DNA of 64,000 nt from an uncultured Sphingomonadaceae bacterium. GTDB lineage: Bacteria; Pseudomonadota; Alphaproteobacteria; Sphingomonadales; Sphingomonadaceae. The notes below the pieces were generated by a model, which worked only from the letters and a program-made list of their open reading frames with translations, had not been told where the DNA came from and searched no databases. Shown here piece after piece: positions 42,847 through 51,218 of this stretch (the stretch's first letter is position 1; every line of letters starts with the position of its first letter). Where the stretch lies: contig CANLSQ010000001.1 of the NCBI GenBank assembly GCA_947493955.1, forward strand, positions 1,798,001 through 1,862,000, given 5' to 3'. The position numbers and the translations under genes were made by a program.

Positions 42847-44124
42847 ATGGTGAGCAATGCCCATATTCCCGCTCGCGCTACCTCTCCCAATGTTGCGCTG
42901 GGCATGTTGCTGGTCGTCTATATATTCAACTTCGTTGACCGGCAGATATTGGCAATACTCGCTGGTCCGATTCAGGCTGATCTGGGGCTCAGCGACACCC
43001 AGATGGGATTACTTGGCGGCATTGCCTTCGCCCTGCTCTATTCTACGCTGGCAGTACCGCTTGGCTGGATAGCCGACAAGACTAGCCGCAGCTGGGTCAT
43101 CACCCTTTCCCTAGGCGTATGGAGCGGATTTACGGCGCTTTGCGGTTTCGCGCAGGGTTTCTGGTCGATTTTCCTCGCGCGCCTTGGCGTTGGCATTGGA
43201 GAGGCGGGCGGAGTTGCGCCGTCCTACGCGCTGATCGCGGATTATTTCCCTAGCGAAAAGCGCGCCCGCGCCCTGTCCATCTATTCGCTGGGCATCCCCT
43301 TGGGATCGGCAACAGGCGTGATCGCAGGCGGCTATATTGCCGCCACTGTAGACTGGCGCCTCGCCTTTATTGTCGTCGGGCTGTCCGGGGTTTTGATCGC
43401 GCCATTTTTTAAATATCTTGTACGCGATCCAGTCAAGAAACCGGTGATCGCGGAAGCTGCACCTTCACAAGCCCGCTTTGTCGATATCGTAAAAATTCTG
43501 GCCAAAAAGCGCGCCTTCTGGTTTCTGGCCTTTGGCGCGGCGTCCAGTTCGATGCTCGGCTATGGCATTGCCTTCTGGCTGCCCAGCCTTCTGCAGCGCA
43601 GCTTTGGCCTTGACCTTATCGAAACCTCCCTGTTCTTTGGATCAATATTGCTGATCGGCGGCGTCGCTGGTGTCATTGGCGGCGGTATATTGGGTGATTG
43701 GCTCGGCAGCAAAAATAAGGGCGCCTACGGGCTGGTCCCGGCGGCCGCCTTCCTGCTCGCTGTTCCTCTGTTTGCCGCAGGCATCATGAGCGGTTCGGCT
43801 ACCCTCGCCTTCATCCTGTTCCTGATCCCGCAGGGCCTGGCCTATATCTGGCTGGGACCGGTTTTGTCAGCAGTGCAGCATCTGGTCACCGCCGAAACCC
43901 GCGCTACGGCGTCTGCGCTGTTCCTGCTGATCAACAATCTCGTGGGCATTGGCGGCGGGATATTTTTTCTCGGTGCACTCTCCGACAGCCTCGTCCCTAT
44001 TTATGGCGAGGACAGCCTGCGCTATTCCATGCTGATATCGCTGATATTCTATGTGATAGCCGCCGGCTTCATGGCGCTGGCGGCAAGGCCCTTGCAACGG
44101 GAATGGGTCGAGGAAACCGCCTAG
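42847..44124 (+). CDS. MFS transporter
   Basis: A 425-residue major facilitator protein with twelve hydrophobic segments. The family signature after helix two reads GWIADKTSRSWV near 76-87; DRQILAILAGPIQADLGLSDTQMG near 27-50 is typical of sphingomonad MFS permeases linked to TonB receptors. It starts directly after the hydrolase stop. It probably moves the hydrolase substrate or product across the inner membrane. Its stop shares CTAG with the stop of the convergent acyl-CoA ligase gene. Confidence 0.92.
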   Translation: MVSNAHIPARATSPNVALGMLLVVYIFNFVDRQILAILAGPIQADLGLSDTQMGLLGGIAFALLYSTLAVPLGWIADKTSRSWVITLSLGVWSGFTALCGFAQGFWSIFLARLGVGIGEAGGVAPSYALIADYFPSEKRARALSIYSLGIPLGSATGVIAGGYIAATVDWRLAFIVVGLSGVLIAPFFKYLVRDPVKKPVIAEAAPSQARFVDIVKILAKKRAFWFLAFGAASSSMLGYGIAFWLPSLLQRSFGLDLIETSLFFGSILLIGGVAGVIGGGILGDWLGSKNKGAYGLVPAAAFLLAVPLFAAGIMSGSATLAFILFLIPQGLAYIWLGPVLSAVQHLVTAETRATASALFLLINNLVGIGGGIFFLGALSDSLVPIYGEDSLRYSMLISLIFYVIAAGFMALAARPLQREWVEETA

Positions 44125-45821
44125 CCCAATTCCTCTGCCCGCAAGGCTTTGCGGTCCAGTTTCCCGATCATGGTCTTGGGCAGGCTCTCTCTCACCACCA
44201 CATCCTCAACCCGCTCATGCTTGCCAAGCTGCGGGTTCAGCCAGTCTTTCAGCGTAGCACCATCGACGTCCATGCCTTCTTCCAAAGCCACAAAGGCCTT
44301 CGGACTCTCGCCGCGATAATCGTCCGGCACCCCGATGACGAGCGCTTCCTTGACCGCATCATGCTTGTATAGCACTTCCTCAACCTGGCTCGGGAAGACC
44401 TTGAAACCGCCGACCGCGATCATATCCTTTAGCCGGTCGACAATCTTGACGTAGCCATCGTCATCAATCTCCGCGACGTCACCGGTGCGCAGGAAGCCGT
44501 CGACAAACACGTCATCATCCGCATCTGGCCGGTTCCAGTAGCCCTGCATGACCTGCGGTCCTGAAAAGATCAGTTCGCCCGGCTCGCCATCAGGAACCTG
44601 CTTGGTCGGATCTTCCTTGTCGACCAGCCTGACCAATGTTCCCGGCACCGGCTGTCCGATGGTGCCCGACTTGTTCAGACCCGAATAGGGATTGGCGCTG
44701 ACAACACCGGAGCTTTCGGTAAGGCCATAGCCTTCGACCAGCTTGGCCCCGGTCTTCGCTTCGAATTTCTTCTTGAGATCCAGCGGCAACGGCGCGCCGC
44801 CCGATACACAGACCTTCAGCGACGAGAAATTGGTTTTGTCGATATCCGGATGGTCGAGCAGCGCCTGATACATGGTCGGCACACCGGGCATGGCGGTAAT
44901 CTGGTTGCGGGTAATGGCCTTCAACGTCTGCTTGGCATCAAAGCGCGGCAACATGACAATCTCACCGCCCCTTTGCACCGTCCGGTTGAGCACCGCGCTG
45001 TTCGCAAACACATGGAAGAAGGGCAGCACGCCCATCAGCCGGTCGTCATCATCAATAAACGGATCAATACTATTAATCTGCCGGGCATTGCCGGTCAGGT
45101 TCTGGTGGCTAAGCATCGCGCCCTTAGGTGTCCCCGTGGTCCCGCCGGTATATTGCAACAGGGCAATATCCTTTTCCGGATGGATATTGGGCGCAACATA
45201 TTTGCCGTCATTATCGGTCAGGTCGGCAAAGGGCGTGATCCGGTCATCCTTTGGCTGCGGCGAGTTTTCCTTGCGCCGGAACAGGCGGTAAAACAGCGCC
45301 TTGGCACCGGGCAGCGCGCCAGCGACACTGCCAACGACCAGTCGTTCGAGGCTCGATTGCCGCAACACTTCATAAGCGGTCGGGAACACGGCACTGGCCG
45401 AGAGCGTAAAAAGAATTTTTGTGCCGCTATCTTCCACCTGATGATTGAGTTCATCCACCGTATAAAGCGGGGAAAAATTCACCACCGTCGCGCCGATAGC
45501 CATCGCGCCGTAATAGGCAGTTACATAGTGAGGAACATTAGGCAGGAACAGACCGACCCGGTCGCCCTTTTGAACGTCCAGATCCTGCAACCCTTTAGCC
45601 ACACGGACAACACCGGCAGCAACTTCGGCATAGCTATATTTCCGCCCCATAAAGTCGAGCAGATTGGCATCTCCCCGCCGTCCGGCCGAGCGAAAGAACA
45701 TGCCCGGCATCGACAACGGCGGGAAAAACTGATCCCAGTCCGTGGGGTGATTATAACGCGATTTCCAGATAGGAGTGGAATCGGCGGACGGCTGTGTTTC
45801 GGGGGTGTCAGTCATTGACAT
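44121..45821 (-). CDS. long-chain fatty acid-CoA ligase (AMP-binding)
   Basis: A 566-residue adenylate-forming enzyme. The ATP-binding P-loop YTGGTTGTPKGAMLSH is near 216-231, VEGYGLTESSG near 369-379, the hinge-region Asp in LRTGDVAEID near 452-461 and the catalytic Lys near the C-terminus in PKTMIGKLDRKAL. Length and the SPQ-type core match FadD-type ligases that activate fatty acids for beta-oxidation. The chain-length preference is not evident. It converges on the MFS gene. Confidence 0.91.
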   Translation of the reverse strand: MSMTDTPETQPSADSTPIWKSRYNHPTDWDQFFPPLSMPGMFFRSAGRRGDANLLDFMGRKYSYAEVAAGVVRVAKGLQDLDVQKGDRVGLFLPNVPHYVTAYYGAMAIGATVVNFSPLYTVDELNHQVEDSGTKILFTLSASAVFPTAYEVLRQSSLERLVVGSVAGALPGAKALFYRLFRRKENSPQPKDDRITPFADLTDNDGKYVAPNIHPEKDIALLQYTGGTTGTPKGAMLSHQNLTGNARQINSIDPFIDDDDRLMGVLPFFHVFANSAVLNRTVQRGGEIVMLPRFDAKQTLKAITRNQITAMPGVPTMYQALLDHPDIDKTNFSSLKVCVSGGAPLPLDLKKKFEAKTGAKLVEGYGLTESSGVVSANPYSGLNKSGTIGQPVPGTLVRLVDKEDPTKQVPDGEPGELIFSGPQVMQGYWNRPDADDDVFVDGFLRTGDVAEIDDDGYVKIVDRLKDMIAVGGFKVFPSQVEEVLYKHDAVKEALVIGVPDDYRGESPKAFVALEEGMDVDGATLKDWLNPQLGKHERVEDVVVRESLPKTMIGKLDRKALRAEELG

Positions 45822-45983
45822 TCATGTAAGTGAATATCGAGCGGCTGACAATGGTGATCGGCGAATTTTGGTCCTTTCCCGAATAGACTGAAAGTTGGAG
45901 GCGTTCGCTTGATCCGGGAAGCGGAGCCTTCAGCTATCAGAGCTTGCCGGATGATTTTCGCAAGATAAGTCAATATGGATGCT

Positions 45984-46454
45984 CTAGGGCGCATTCTCGT
46001 TTTCCTGTTCGAGATGTGTTTTCAACCGCTCGATGACCTTTTGAGTGATTTCGATGTCTTTCAGAGACAAGCCACTGGAAAGCGAGTTTACCCAAGGGGT
46101 CTGCAATGCAATTGCAGATTCGTACAGCTTCCATCCCTTGGAAGTGAGTATCACGAGATGTGCTCTTTTATGGTGTGGATTTGGCTGGAACTCGACAATG
46201 CCTTCTTTCTCCAGGTCATTTGCGATACGTTGTACTCCCTGCCGATGATGCCCCATTGTTCTTGCATGCCACGCTATGGACTCCGGTCGTTCTGCGTTGG
46301 CCAATGCACCGAGGACCTGCCATCTGGCACTGGTCAGTCCGAGATCAGCCACGAGCCGGTCACCGGCCGTAATCAATCGGCCATTGAGACGAAAAACATC
46401 CAGGATTAGCGCTGTCAAAGCTTCTCCCTCAGCGGTCCATTTTTCTGTCGCCAT
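45984..46454 (-). CDS. MarR family transcriptional regulator (1)
   Basis: A 156-residue winged-helix regulator: DLGLTSARWQVLGALANAERPESIAWHARTMG in the first part, then the recognition helix and wing HHRQGVQRIANDLEKEGIVEF...HHKRAHLVILTSKGWKLYE (residues about 67-115). It faces the ABM-fold and cytochrome b561 genes across 106 bp. Two palindromes in that gap, TTGACAA-N4-TTGTCAA and TTGTC-N5-GACAA, are good candidate operators, so it probably represses both directions. Confidence 0.9.
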   Translation of the reverse strand: MATEKWTAEGEALTALILDVFRLNGRLITAGDRLVADLGLTSARWQVLGALANAERPESIAWHARTMGHHRQGVQRIANDLEKEGIVEFQPNPHHKRAHLVILTSKGWKLYESAIALQTPWVNSLSSGLSLKDIEITQKVIERLKTHLEQENENAP

Positions 46455-46473
46455 TGATACTCCTATTTTCTTA

Positions 46474-46491
46474 TTGACAATATGTTGTCAA
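46474..46491. promoter_or_regulatory. candidate MarR operator, site 1
   Basis: TTGACAA and TTGTCAA are perfect inverted arms around a 4-bp spacer, 20 bp upstream of the marR-type start. The left arm also forms a TTGACA -35-like box for rightward transcription toward the ABM gene. Confidence 0.7.
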
Positions 46492-46505
46492 TTAATTTAT
46501 CCGTA

Positions 46506-46520
46506 TTGTCGATATGACAA
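46506..46520. promoter_or_regulatory. candidate MarR operator, site 2
   Basis: TTGTC and GACAA are perfect inverted arms around a 5-bp spacer. The arms are the same half-site as in site 1 in the opposite order. It lies 40 bp upstream of the ABM gene start, where a bound repressor would block the rightward promoter. Confidence 0.5.
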
Positions 46521-46560
46521 CATATCACCAAAATAAACGAAATATCAAGGAGCAGTGATA

Positions 46561-46929
46561 ATGGTCGGTTTCAAACCTCTCGATGAAAATTATCCAATTG
46601 AAAAACAATTGGGGAACGATGTTGGACCCGTCGTATTGGTCAATCTTTTCACGGTTGACCCCAAAGATCAGGAAGCGTTGGTCGCAGCGTGGAGAAATGA
46701 TGCTCTCTATATGAAGAAGCAACCGGGATATATCAGTACGCAACTGCATAAAGCCGTCGGTGCGAGCAGCATGTATCTGAATTACGCAATCTGGGAATCA
46801 GTATCGCATTTTCGCTCGGCATTCTCCAATCCTGAGTTCCAAAACGCGCTCAGTCACTATCCTTCGAGCGCTGTCACAGCGCCCCATCTCTTCGAGAAAA
46901 TCGCTGTTTCGGATTGTTGCACAGCCTGA
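46561..46929 (+). CDS. ABM-fold (antibiotic biosynthesis monooxygenase) protein
   Basis: A 122-residue protein; ATG at 46561 follows AAGGAG at good spacing. The ferredoxin-like ABM domain covers about residues 22-100: PVVLVNLFTVDPKDQEALVAAW, the MKKQPGYISTQLHKA turn, and YAIWESVSHFRSAF. Family members oxygenate quinols and polyphenols without cofactors or serve unknown roles. It is the first gene after the MarR-type operators and is followed 26 bp later by the cytochrome b561 gene, suggesting a shared redox function. Confidence 0.84.
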   Translation: MVGFKPLDENYPIEKQLGNDVGPVVLVNLFTVDPKDQEALVAAWRNDALYMKKQPGYISTQLHKAVGASSMYLNYAIWESVSHFRSAFSNPEFQNALSHYPSSAVTAPHLFEKIAVSDCCTA

Positions 46930-46955
46930 AACAGCAGATCTTAGAAGGAAGAGAC

Positions 46956-47501
46956 ATGTCGCTAAAAAGTACCCAATCCAGATATGGATCAGTTGCCCTG
47001 ACCATTCACTGGTTGAGCGCAATTTTGATTGTTATAGCCCTTGCCACGGGATTCAGAACTGCGAGCACAGTCGATCCCGCTGCAAAGGCTCAACTTCTGA
47101 CCATTCATGTACCAATAGCGATTTTGGTGACTCTGTTAACAGTCGCAAGGCTGTTGTGGTGGCTCTCTATAGACCAGAAACCTGATCCTGTAGCCGGTGC
47201 ACCAAACTGGCAACAGTCCAGTGCAAAAGTCGTTCATTGGCTTTTTTACGTTGTGATCCTGGGCATGGCGGCAAGCGGTGCGGGCATGCTCATTCTGTCT
47301 GATGCAGGCGCGATCGTGTTCGGGAATGAAACCAGTCCGTTGCCAGAATTTGAAAATTACAAGCCCCGCATTCCACACGGCATAGGAGCGCGCTTCATGG
47401 TCTTGCTGCTAGTCGCCCACATTGGCGCTGCACTTTATCATCACTTTATAAAGCGCGACGGCCTTTTGGCGCGGATGTGGTTCAAAGGAACTGATCAATG
47501 A
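46956..47501 (+). CDS. cytochrome b561 family protein
   Basis: A 181-residue four-helix membrane protein. Helices are about 10-30, 46-66, 90-110 and 145-165. Haem-ligand His candidates are in LTIHWLSAIL (His17), HVPIAILVTLL (His50), KVVHWLFYVVIL (near 93) and AHIGAALYHHFIKRDGLL near 152-160. It would transfer electrons between the quinone pool and periplasmic acceptors. The start at 46956 follows GGAAGAG. Its stop overlaps an 18-codon ORF by 4 bp (ATGA). Confidence 0.9.
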   Translation: MSLKSTQSRYGSVALTIHWLSAILIVIALATGFRTASTVDPAAKAQLLTIHVPIAILVTLLTVARLLWWLSIDQKPDPVAGAPNWQQSSAKVVHWLFYVVILGMAASGAGMLILSDAGAIVFGNETSPLPEFENYKPRIPHGIGARFMVLLLVAHIGAALYHHFIKRDGLLARMWFKGTDQ

Positions 47502-47554
47502 AAACGAAAGCTCACACCATCGCCGGGATAATCGGCTTTCTTTCTCGCATCTAA
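47498..47554 (+). pseudogene. 18-codon ORF overlapping cytochrome b561 stop, probable gene remnant
   Basis: The ATGA junction at 47498 starts MKTKAHTIAGIIGFLSRI and then hits TAA. It begins like a signal peptide (basic start, hydrophobic run). In many bacteria the cytochrome b561 gene is followed at this place by an exported YceI-type gene, so this may be the stump of one. No further coding match lies in the 71 bp before the P450 stop. Confidence 0.35.
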
Positions 47555-47625
47555 AACGAGTGCGAGCCAATTCGATAGTGTGGTTTATATTGTGGTCAAG
47601 AGTCCGGCACAGTAACTTTCGCGTT

Positions 47626-49020
47626 TTATAGCGCTTCCAGCTGGACCGGCAGACCATCGCGTGGTTGCGGGATTGGGAAAACCTGCCATTTCGGTTCGTA
47701 ATCCGGTCCGCCGCTGAGCACGATGCGATTCTGTGTCAGCATCGCATGCATCAATATCTTGATCTGCATATAGGCGAAATGCAGCCCCAGACACATATGG
47801 GCACCGCCGCCAAAAGGCACCCAGGCATATTTGTGCCGACCGGCGCTGTTTTCCGGCGTGAAGCGCATCGGGTCAAATTTGCTCGGATTCGGCCAGTGCT
47901 TTTCCATCTTGTGAACAAATTGCGGGCTGATGCCGATATTGGTGCCAGCCGGGATGGTATAGTTGCGGAAAGTGAATTCCTTGACTGCGCGGCGAGGAAT
48001 GCTCGGCACCGGCGGGATCAGGCGCAGGGATTCCTTGAATGCCATTTCGGTCAATTCCAGCTTGCCGAGATCTTCATAAGCCAGCGGTTGACCGGCAGGT
48101 GCCACTGACAAAAGCTCTTCGCGCAGCTTGTCCTGCCATTCCGGGTGCTTGGCGAGCAAATAGGTCATGCTTGTGGCCGAAGACGTAATGGTGTCATGCG
48201 CCGCCATCATCAGGAAGTTCATGTGATCGACAACTTCATCTTCGGTCAGAAGCTCTCCATTTTCATGGGTCGCCAGGCAGATTTGCGTAAATATGTCCTC
48301 GCCGCCTTTTTCCCGCCGTTCCTTCACCTGCGGTGTGAAATAGCTCAGAAGATATTCGCGCGCCTTTACGCCGCGCCACATTTTCGTGAACGGAATAGGT
48401 TTACGGGCAACGCCGACGGAGGCCTGCACCTCATCGACAAAAGCCTTGTTGATCTTGTCCGCTTCCGGACCCCAGGGAATGCCGAGAATCGCGCTCGCCG
48501 CCGTATCCAGTGACAAAGATTTGATCGCCGGATAAAATTCAAATCCGGTTCCGCTCCACTCGGCCACCCGCTCCGATATCCCTTCGTTCAGAACCTTGCA
48601 ATGATGTTTCATCGGTCCCGGCTTAAACGCGACCGATAGCGCTTTGCGATCCGCCCGGTGACGTTCAAAATCCATCAGCATCAACCCGCGCGGGAAGAGA
48701 TTGTTGAGGACCGGTCCCCAGCCCTGTTCGCTGGAAAAAATCTTGTCTTTGTTGAACATGACCAGTTCAGTGGCGTCAGCACCGAGCAGCGTGACATTAT
48801 GCTTGCCAAAATTATAGGTCCGATAGACCGAGCCATATTTTTCGAACATTTGACGCCCGAACGCAATGGGATCCTTGATAAGTTTCAGCGTCGAACCGAA
48901 TATCGGCATGCCTTCCTCACCTGGAATATGACCAAGCGCTTCCTTGCTGGGAGGTTTCACCCAATGCGGGTTGGCGGTCTCGGTATAGGGATATCCGTGG
49001 GCTTGTGCTGCGCTGGCCAA
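47626..49020 (-). CDS. cytochrome P450
   Basis: A 464-residue P450. The haem-binding loop FGGGAHMCLG is near residues 408-417, with Cys as axial ligand; the K-helix ESLR (ExxR) is near 319-322 and the oxygen-activating I-helix segment is AAHDTITSS near 254-262. The first 25 residues are hydrophilic with no membrane anchor, so it is a soluble class I enzyme needing a ferredoxin and reductase. By general feel it is nearer to the CYP51/CYP26/CYP120 group than to camphor-type enzymes. No ferredoxin gene is adjacent. Substrate is unknown. Confidence 0.93.
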   Translation of the reverse strand: MASAAQAHGYPYTETANPHWVKPPSKEALGHIPGEEGMPIFGSTLKLIKDPIAFGRQMFEKYGSVYRTYNFGKHNVTLLGADATELVMFNKDKIFSSEQGWGPVLNNLFPRGLMLMDFERHRADRKALSVAFKPGPMKHHCKVLNEGISERVAEWSGTGFEFYPAIKSLSLDTAASAILGIPWGPEADKINKAFVDEVQASVGVARKPIPFTKMWRGVKAREYLLSYFTPQVKERREKGGEDIFTQICLATHENGELLTEDEVVDHMNFLMMAAHDTITSSATSMTYLLAKHPEWQDKLREELLSVAPAGQPLAYEDLGKLELTEMAFKESLRLIPPVPSIPRRAVKEFTFRNYTIPAGTNIGISPQFVHKMEKHWPNPSKFDPMRFTPENSAGRHKYAWVPFGGGAHMCLGLHFAYMQIKILMHAMLTQNRIVLSGGPDYEPKWQVFPIPQPRDGLPVQLEAL

Positions 49021-49234
49021 AATAATCTCTCCGAAAATACTCAGTTTTACCGGGTCATACTAACTACTTTCATTAATGTCAGCAAGCATCTGTGTTCATT
49101 TCCAATTCAATCCATCAATGTTACAAAATAGGGCAACAGGAAAAGAAACCGGACTCGCGGGGCCAAGCCAGTCTAAAGCAGTGAACACCCGAAGCAGCAG
49201 CACGCGATGCTGGGCGGCCGGTGCAAAGAGGGGA

Positions 49235-50077
49235 ATGAACATGGCAGATAACTGGATCAACAGGCTTGCAAAACCAGCCTTGCTGAGCGGAGCGATGCTC
49301 AGCCTCAGTGCCTGCGCTTACGGCGGCGGATCATATGGTGACGGCTATGTGAACGGTGTGGGTTATGGCTGCGATCCCTACGCACCATTTGATGATTATT
49401 ATGCCTGCGACAATGGTTATGGCTATGCCAATATCGGATTTGGCGGCGGCTGGTACGACAGTTTCTACTATCCCGGTTACGGCATCTATATTTTCGACCG
49501 GCGCGGATCCCGCTATGCGATGAAGCGCCATCACAAGCGCCATTGGGCCAGAAAGCGCGCTGAATATGGTTGGCGCAAGGGCGGCCGCCGGGGAGAAAGG
49601 TGGCGCAACCTGACACCTGAGCAGCGCGCCGAGCGCCGAGACCGCCGAGCAGAACGGCGTCGCAACCTTACACCGGAACAACGGGCGGAGCGACGGGATC
49701 GCAGAGAAGAAAGACTCCGCAACCTAACCCCGGAACAACGCGCCGAGCGCCGCGAGCGGAGAGCGGAAAGACGGGAACGCAGAACCGATAATGGTGCCCG
49801 CACGGGTCGGGCAGCCTTGCGCGATGGCGCAATACGCGGTCAGCGCAGCGGTGAGGCCAGACAAAACCGGCGCGCCAACCGACAAAACAACGTTGCCCGG
49901 TCTGAACGCCGCGCCCGACCGGCGGCAGCACAACAACGCCGCCAGCAAATCAGGCAGCAAGCCAGGCCAGCAGTCCGGACCAAAGCGCGCCCTCAGCCGC
50001 GCTCAGTGCCCAGGGAACGTCCGGCGCGGCGATCATCTCGCGGCGATGTGTCCCGCCGTAACGTCAATATTGATTGA
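49235..50077 (+). CDS. Arg-rich repeat lipoprotein, unknown function
   Basis: A 280-residue protein; the start at 49235 follows AGAGGGGA. The signal peptide ends in the lipobox LSAC near Cys27. Next come a Gly/Tyr-rich stretch (about 28-90), then a basic half with three tandem 19-residue repeats of RNLTPEQRAERRDRRAERR, encoded by exact 57-bp units at 49604-49774, and a disordered Arg/Gln/Pro tail. It resembles envelope proteins with EQRAERR-type coiled helices (as in some RcnB/Spy-like proteins) only loosely. The function is unknown. It converges on the alcohol dehydrogenase gene. Confidence 0.82.
   Translation: MNMADNWINRLAKPALLSGAMLSLSACAYGGGSYGDGYVNGVGYGCDPYAPFDDYYACDNGYGYANIGFGGGWYDSFYYPGYGIYIFDRRGSRYAMKRHHKRHWARKRAEYGWRKGGRRGERWRNLTPEQRAERRDRRAERRRNLTPEQRAERRDRREERLRNLTPEQRAERRERRAERRERRTDNGARTGRAALRDGAIRGQRSGEARQNRRANRQNNVARSERRARPAAAQQRRQQIRQQARPAVRTKARPQPRSVPRERPARRSSRGDVSRRNVNID
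49604..49774 (+). repeat. three tandem 57-bp coding repeats
   Basis: Units start at 49604, 49661 and 49718, exactly 57 bp apart, each encoding RNLTPEQRAERR plus a variable charged end. Bases differ between units mainly at third positions, so the protein repeat is conserved more than the DNA, which indicates selection on the amino acid sequence. Confidence 0.9.
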
Positions 50078-50089
50078 GAAAAAAACGGT

Positions 50090-51139
50090 TCAGTCTCTGA
50101 CGAAGACGATCTTTATGTCGGGATCGCCAATGGTTTCTTCGGCCTGCGCAAAGGGGATCGCTTTTGAAATCACCTCTTCGTGCTTTATGCGTCCGTCGCA
50201 GGCGCATTTGATGACATCCGGCATCGTCGCCCGCGCTTGGGCCCGGCTTATGTCGTAGGTGATACCCTTCATGTACATTGATCCCAACGGGATATTGTCC
50301 ATCTTTCTCCCGGGCGCGGATACGCCGGTGCAATGACCGCAAGCCGCAGTGGAATTCAGCGCATAGATCAGACCATCCGGCATATTGGATGCATCGACGA
50401 CGATGGAAAACTGTCCATCAACAGGCATATTGGCATGATATTGCCTTTCGAGCACCTCGGCACCGATCTTCTTTGCCTGCCCCAACCTGTCACTGTCAAA
50501 ATCCGTATAGACGACGCGTCCTGCACCAAGAGCTAACGCTGCCTGGGCAGCGAACAAACCGACACTTTGCGCAAGACCGCCGACAACAAGAACATCTTCT
50601 CCAGGCTGTTTCTCCAGGGGGCCTGCAACCGTCCGATATCCGTCGCTGGCATTGTCAGAAATGGCCGCCGCCACCGGCAGCGATATCTGATCGGGAATTT
50701 TGACCAGCATTGCATCTGCATAGGGGACCAGCACATAATCGCTCAATCCACCGCCCCAGTCCTTGCCGCTACTTTGCGCCAGGCCATAAGCCGAAAAAGC
50801 CGGAACACTGGTGCAGGCGTTGGGAAAACCAAGCTGGCAATTTTTGCATGTCCCGCAGTTAATCTGGAATGGAACAATGACCCTGTCGCCTGGAACAAAT
50901 CCATCCACATCATCACCAATTTCGACAATTTCGCCGGCAATTTCATGACCGAAAGCGAAAGCTTCATCCCGCATGGGAACAATGCCGTTTGCTATATAGA
51001 GGTCGAGGTCGCAGCGGGTGACCGCCAAGGGCCTGACAATGGCCTGTCCCGGGCTTTCTATTTTCGGCGCGGGCACTTCGCGCCACTCGAACTGCCTGGC
51101 TGCCAAAAACGTAAACTGCTGCATGCTGCTGTCTATCAT
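50090..51139 (-). CDS. zinc-dependent alcohol dehydrogenase (MDR superfamily)
   Basis: A 349-residue medium-chain dehydrogenase. Catalytic zinc ligands are in TRCDLDLY (Cys near 42) and FGHEIAGEIVEIG (His-Glu near 64); the structural zinc site is CGTCKNCQLGFPNAC near 95-109 and the NAD(P)-binding motif is VVGGLAQSVGLFAAQ near 185-199. It oxidises an alcohol or reduces an aldehyde or ketone; the substrate is unknown. ATG at 51139 follows GGAGGAC, which lies inside a 44-bp palindrome shared with the divergent marR-type gene, so expression is probably controlled there. Confidence 0.92.
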   Translation of the reverse strand: MIDSSMQQFTFLAARQFEWREVPAPKIESPGQAIVRPLAVTRCDLDLYIANGIVPMRDEAFAFGHEIAGEIVEIGDDVDGFVPGDRVIVPFQINCGTCKNCQLGFPNACTSVPAFSAYGLAQSSGKDWGGGLSDYVLVPYADAMLVKIPDQISLPVAAAISDNASDGYRTVAGPLEKQPGEDVLVVGGLAQSVGLFAAQAALALGAGRVVYTDFDSDRLGQAKKIGAEVLERQYHANMPVDGQFSIVVDASNMPDGLIYALNSTAACGHCTGVSAPGRKMDNIPLGSMYMKGITYDISRAQARATMPDVIKCACDGRIKHEEVISKAIPFAQAEETIGDPDIKIVFVRD

Positions 51140-51144
51140 CGAAC

Positions 51145-51188
51145 GTCCTCCAGAATATACTTCACTCCTAAAGTATATTCTGGAGGAC
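51145..51188. promoter_or_regulatory. 44-bp palindrome, candidate MarR operator and RBS-masking hairpin
   Basis: Arms GTCCTCCAGAATATACTT (51145-51162) and AAGTATATTCTGGAGGAC (51171-51188) are perfect inverted copies of 18 bp around an 8-bp spacer. It is centred between the divergent alcohol dehydrogenase and marR-type genes. The GGAGGAC at the inner end of the left arm, read leftward, is the ribosome binding site of the dehydrogenase gene, 5 bp before its ATG. If the dehydrogenase mRNA starts upstream of the dyad, it could fold and hide that site. Confidence 0.8.
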
Positions 51189-51218
51189 AGAAATTTTCAA
51201 GGGGGATAGAGTAAGCCC

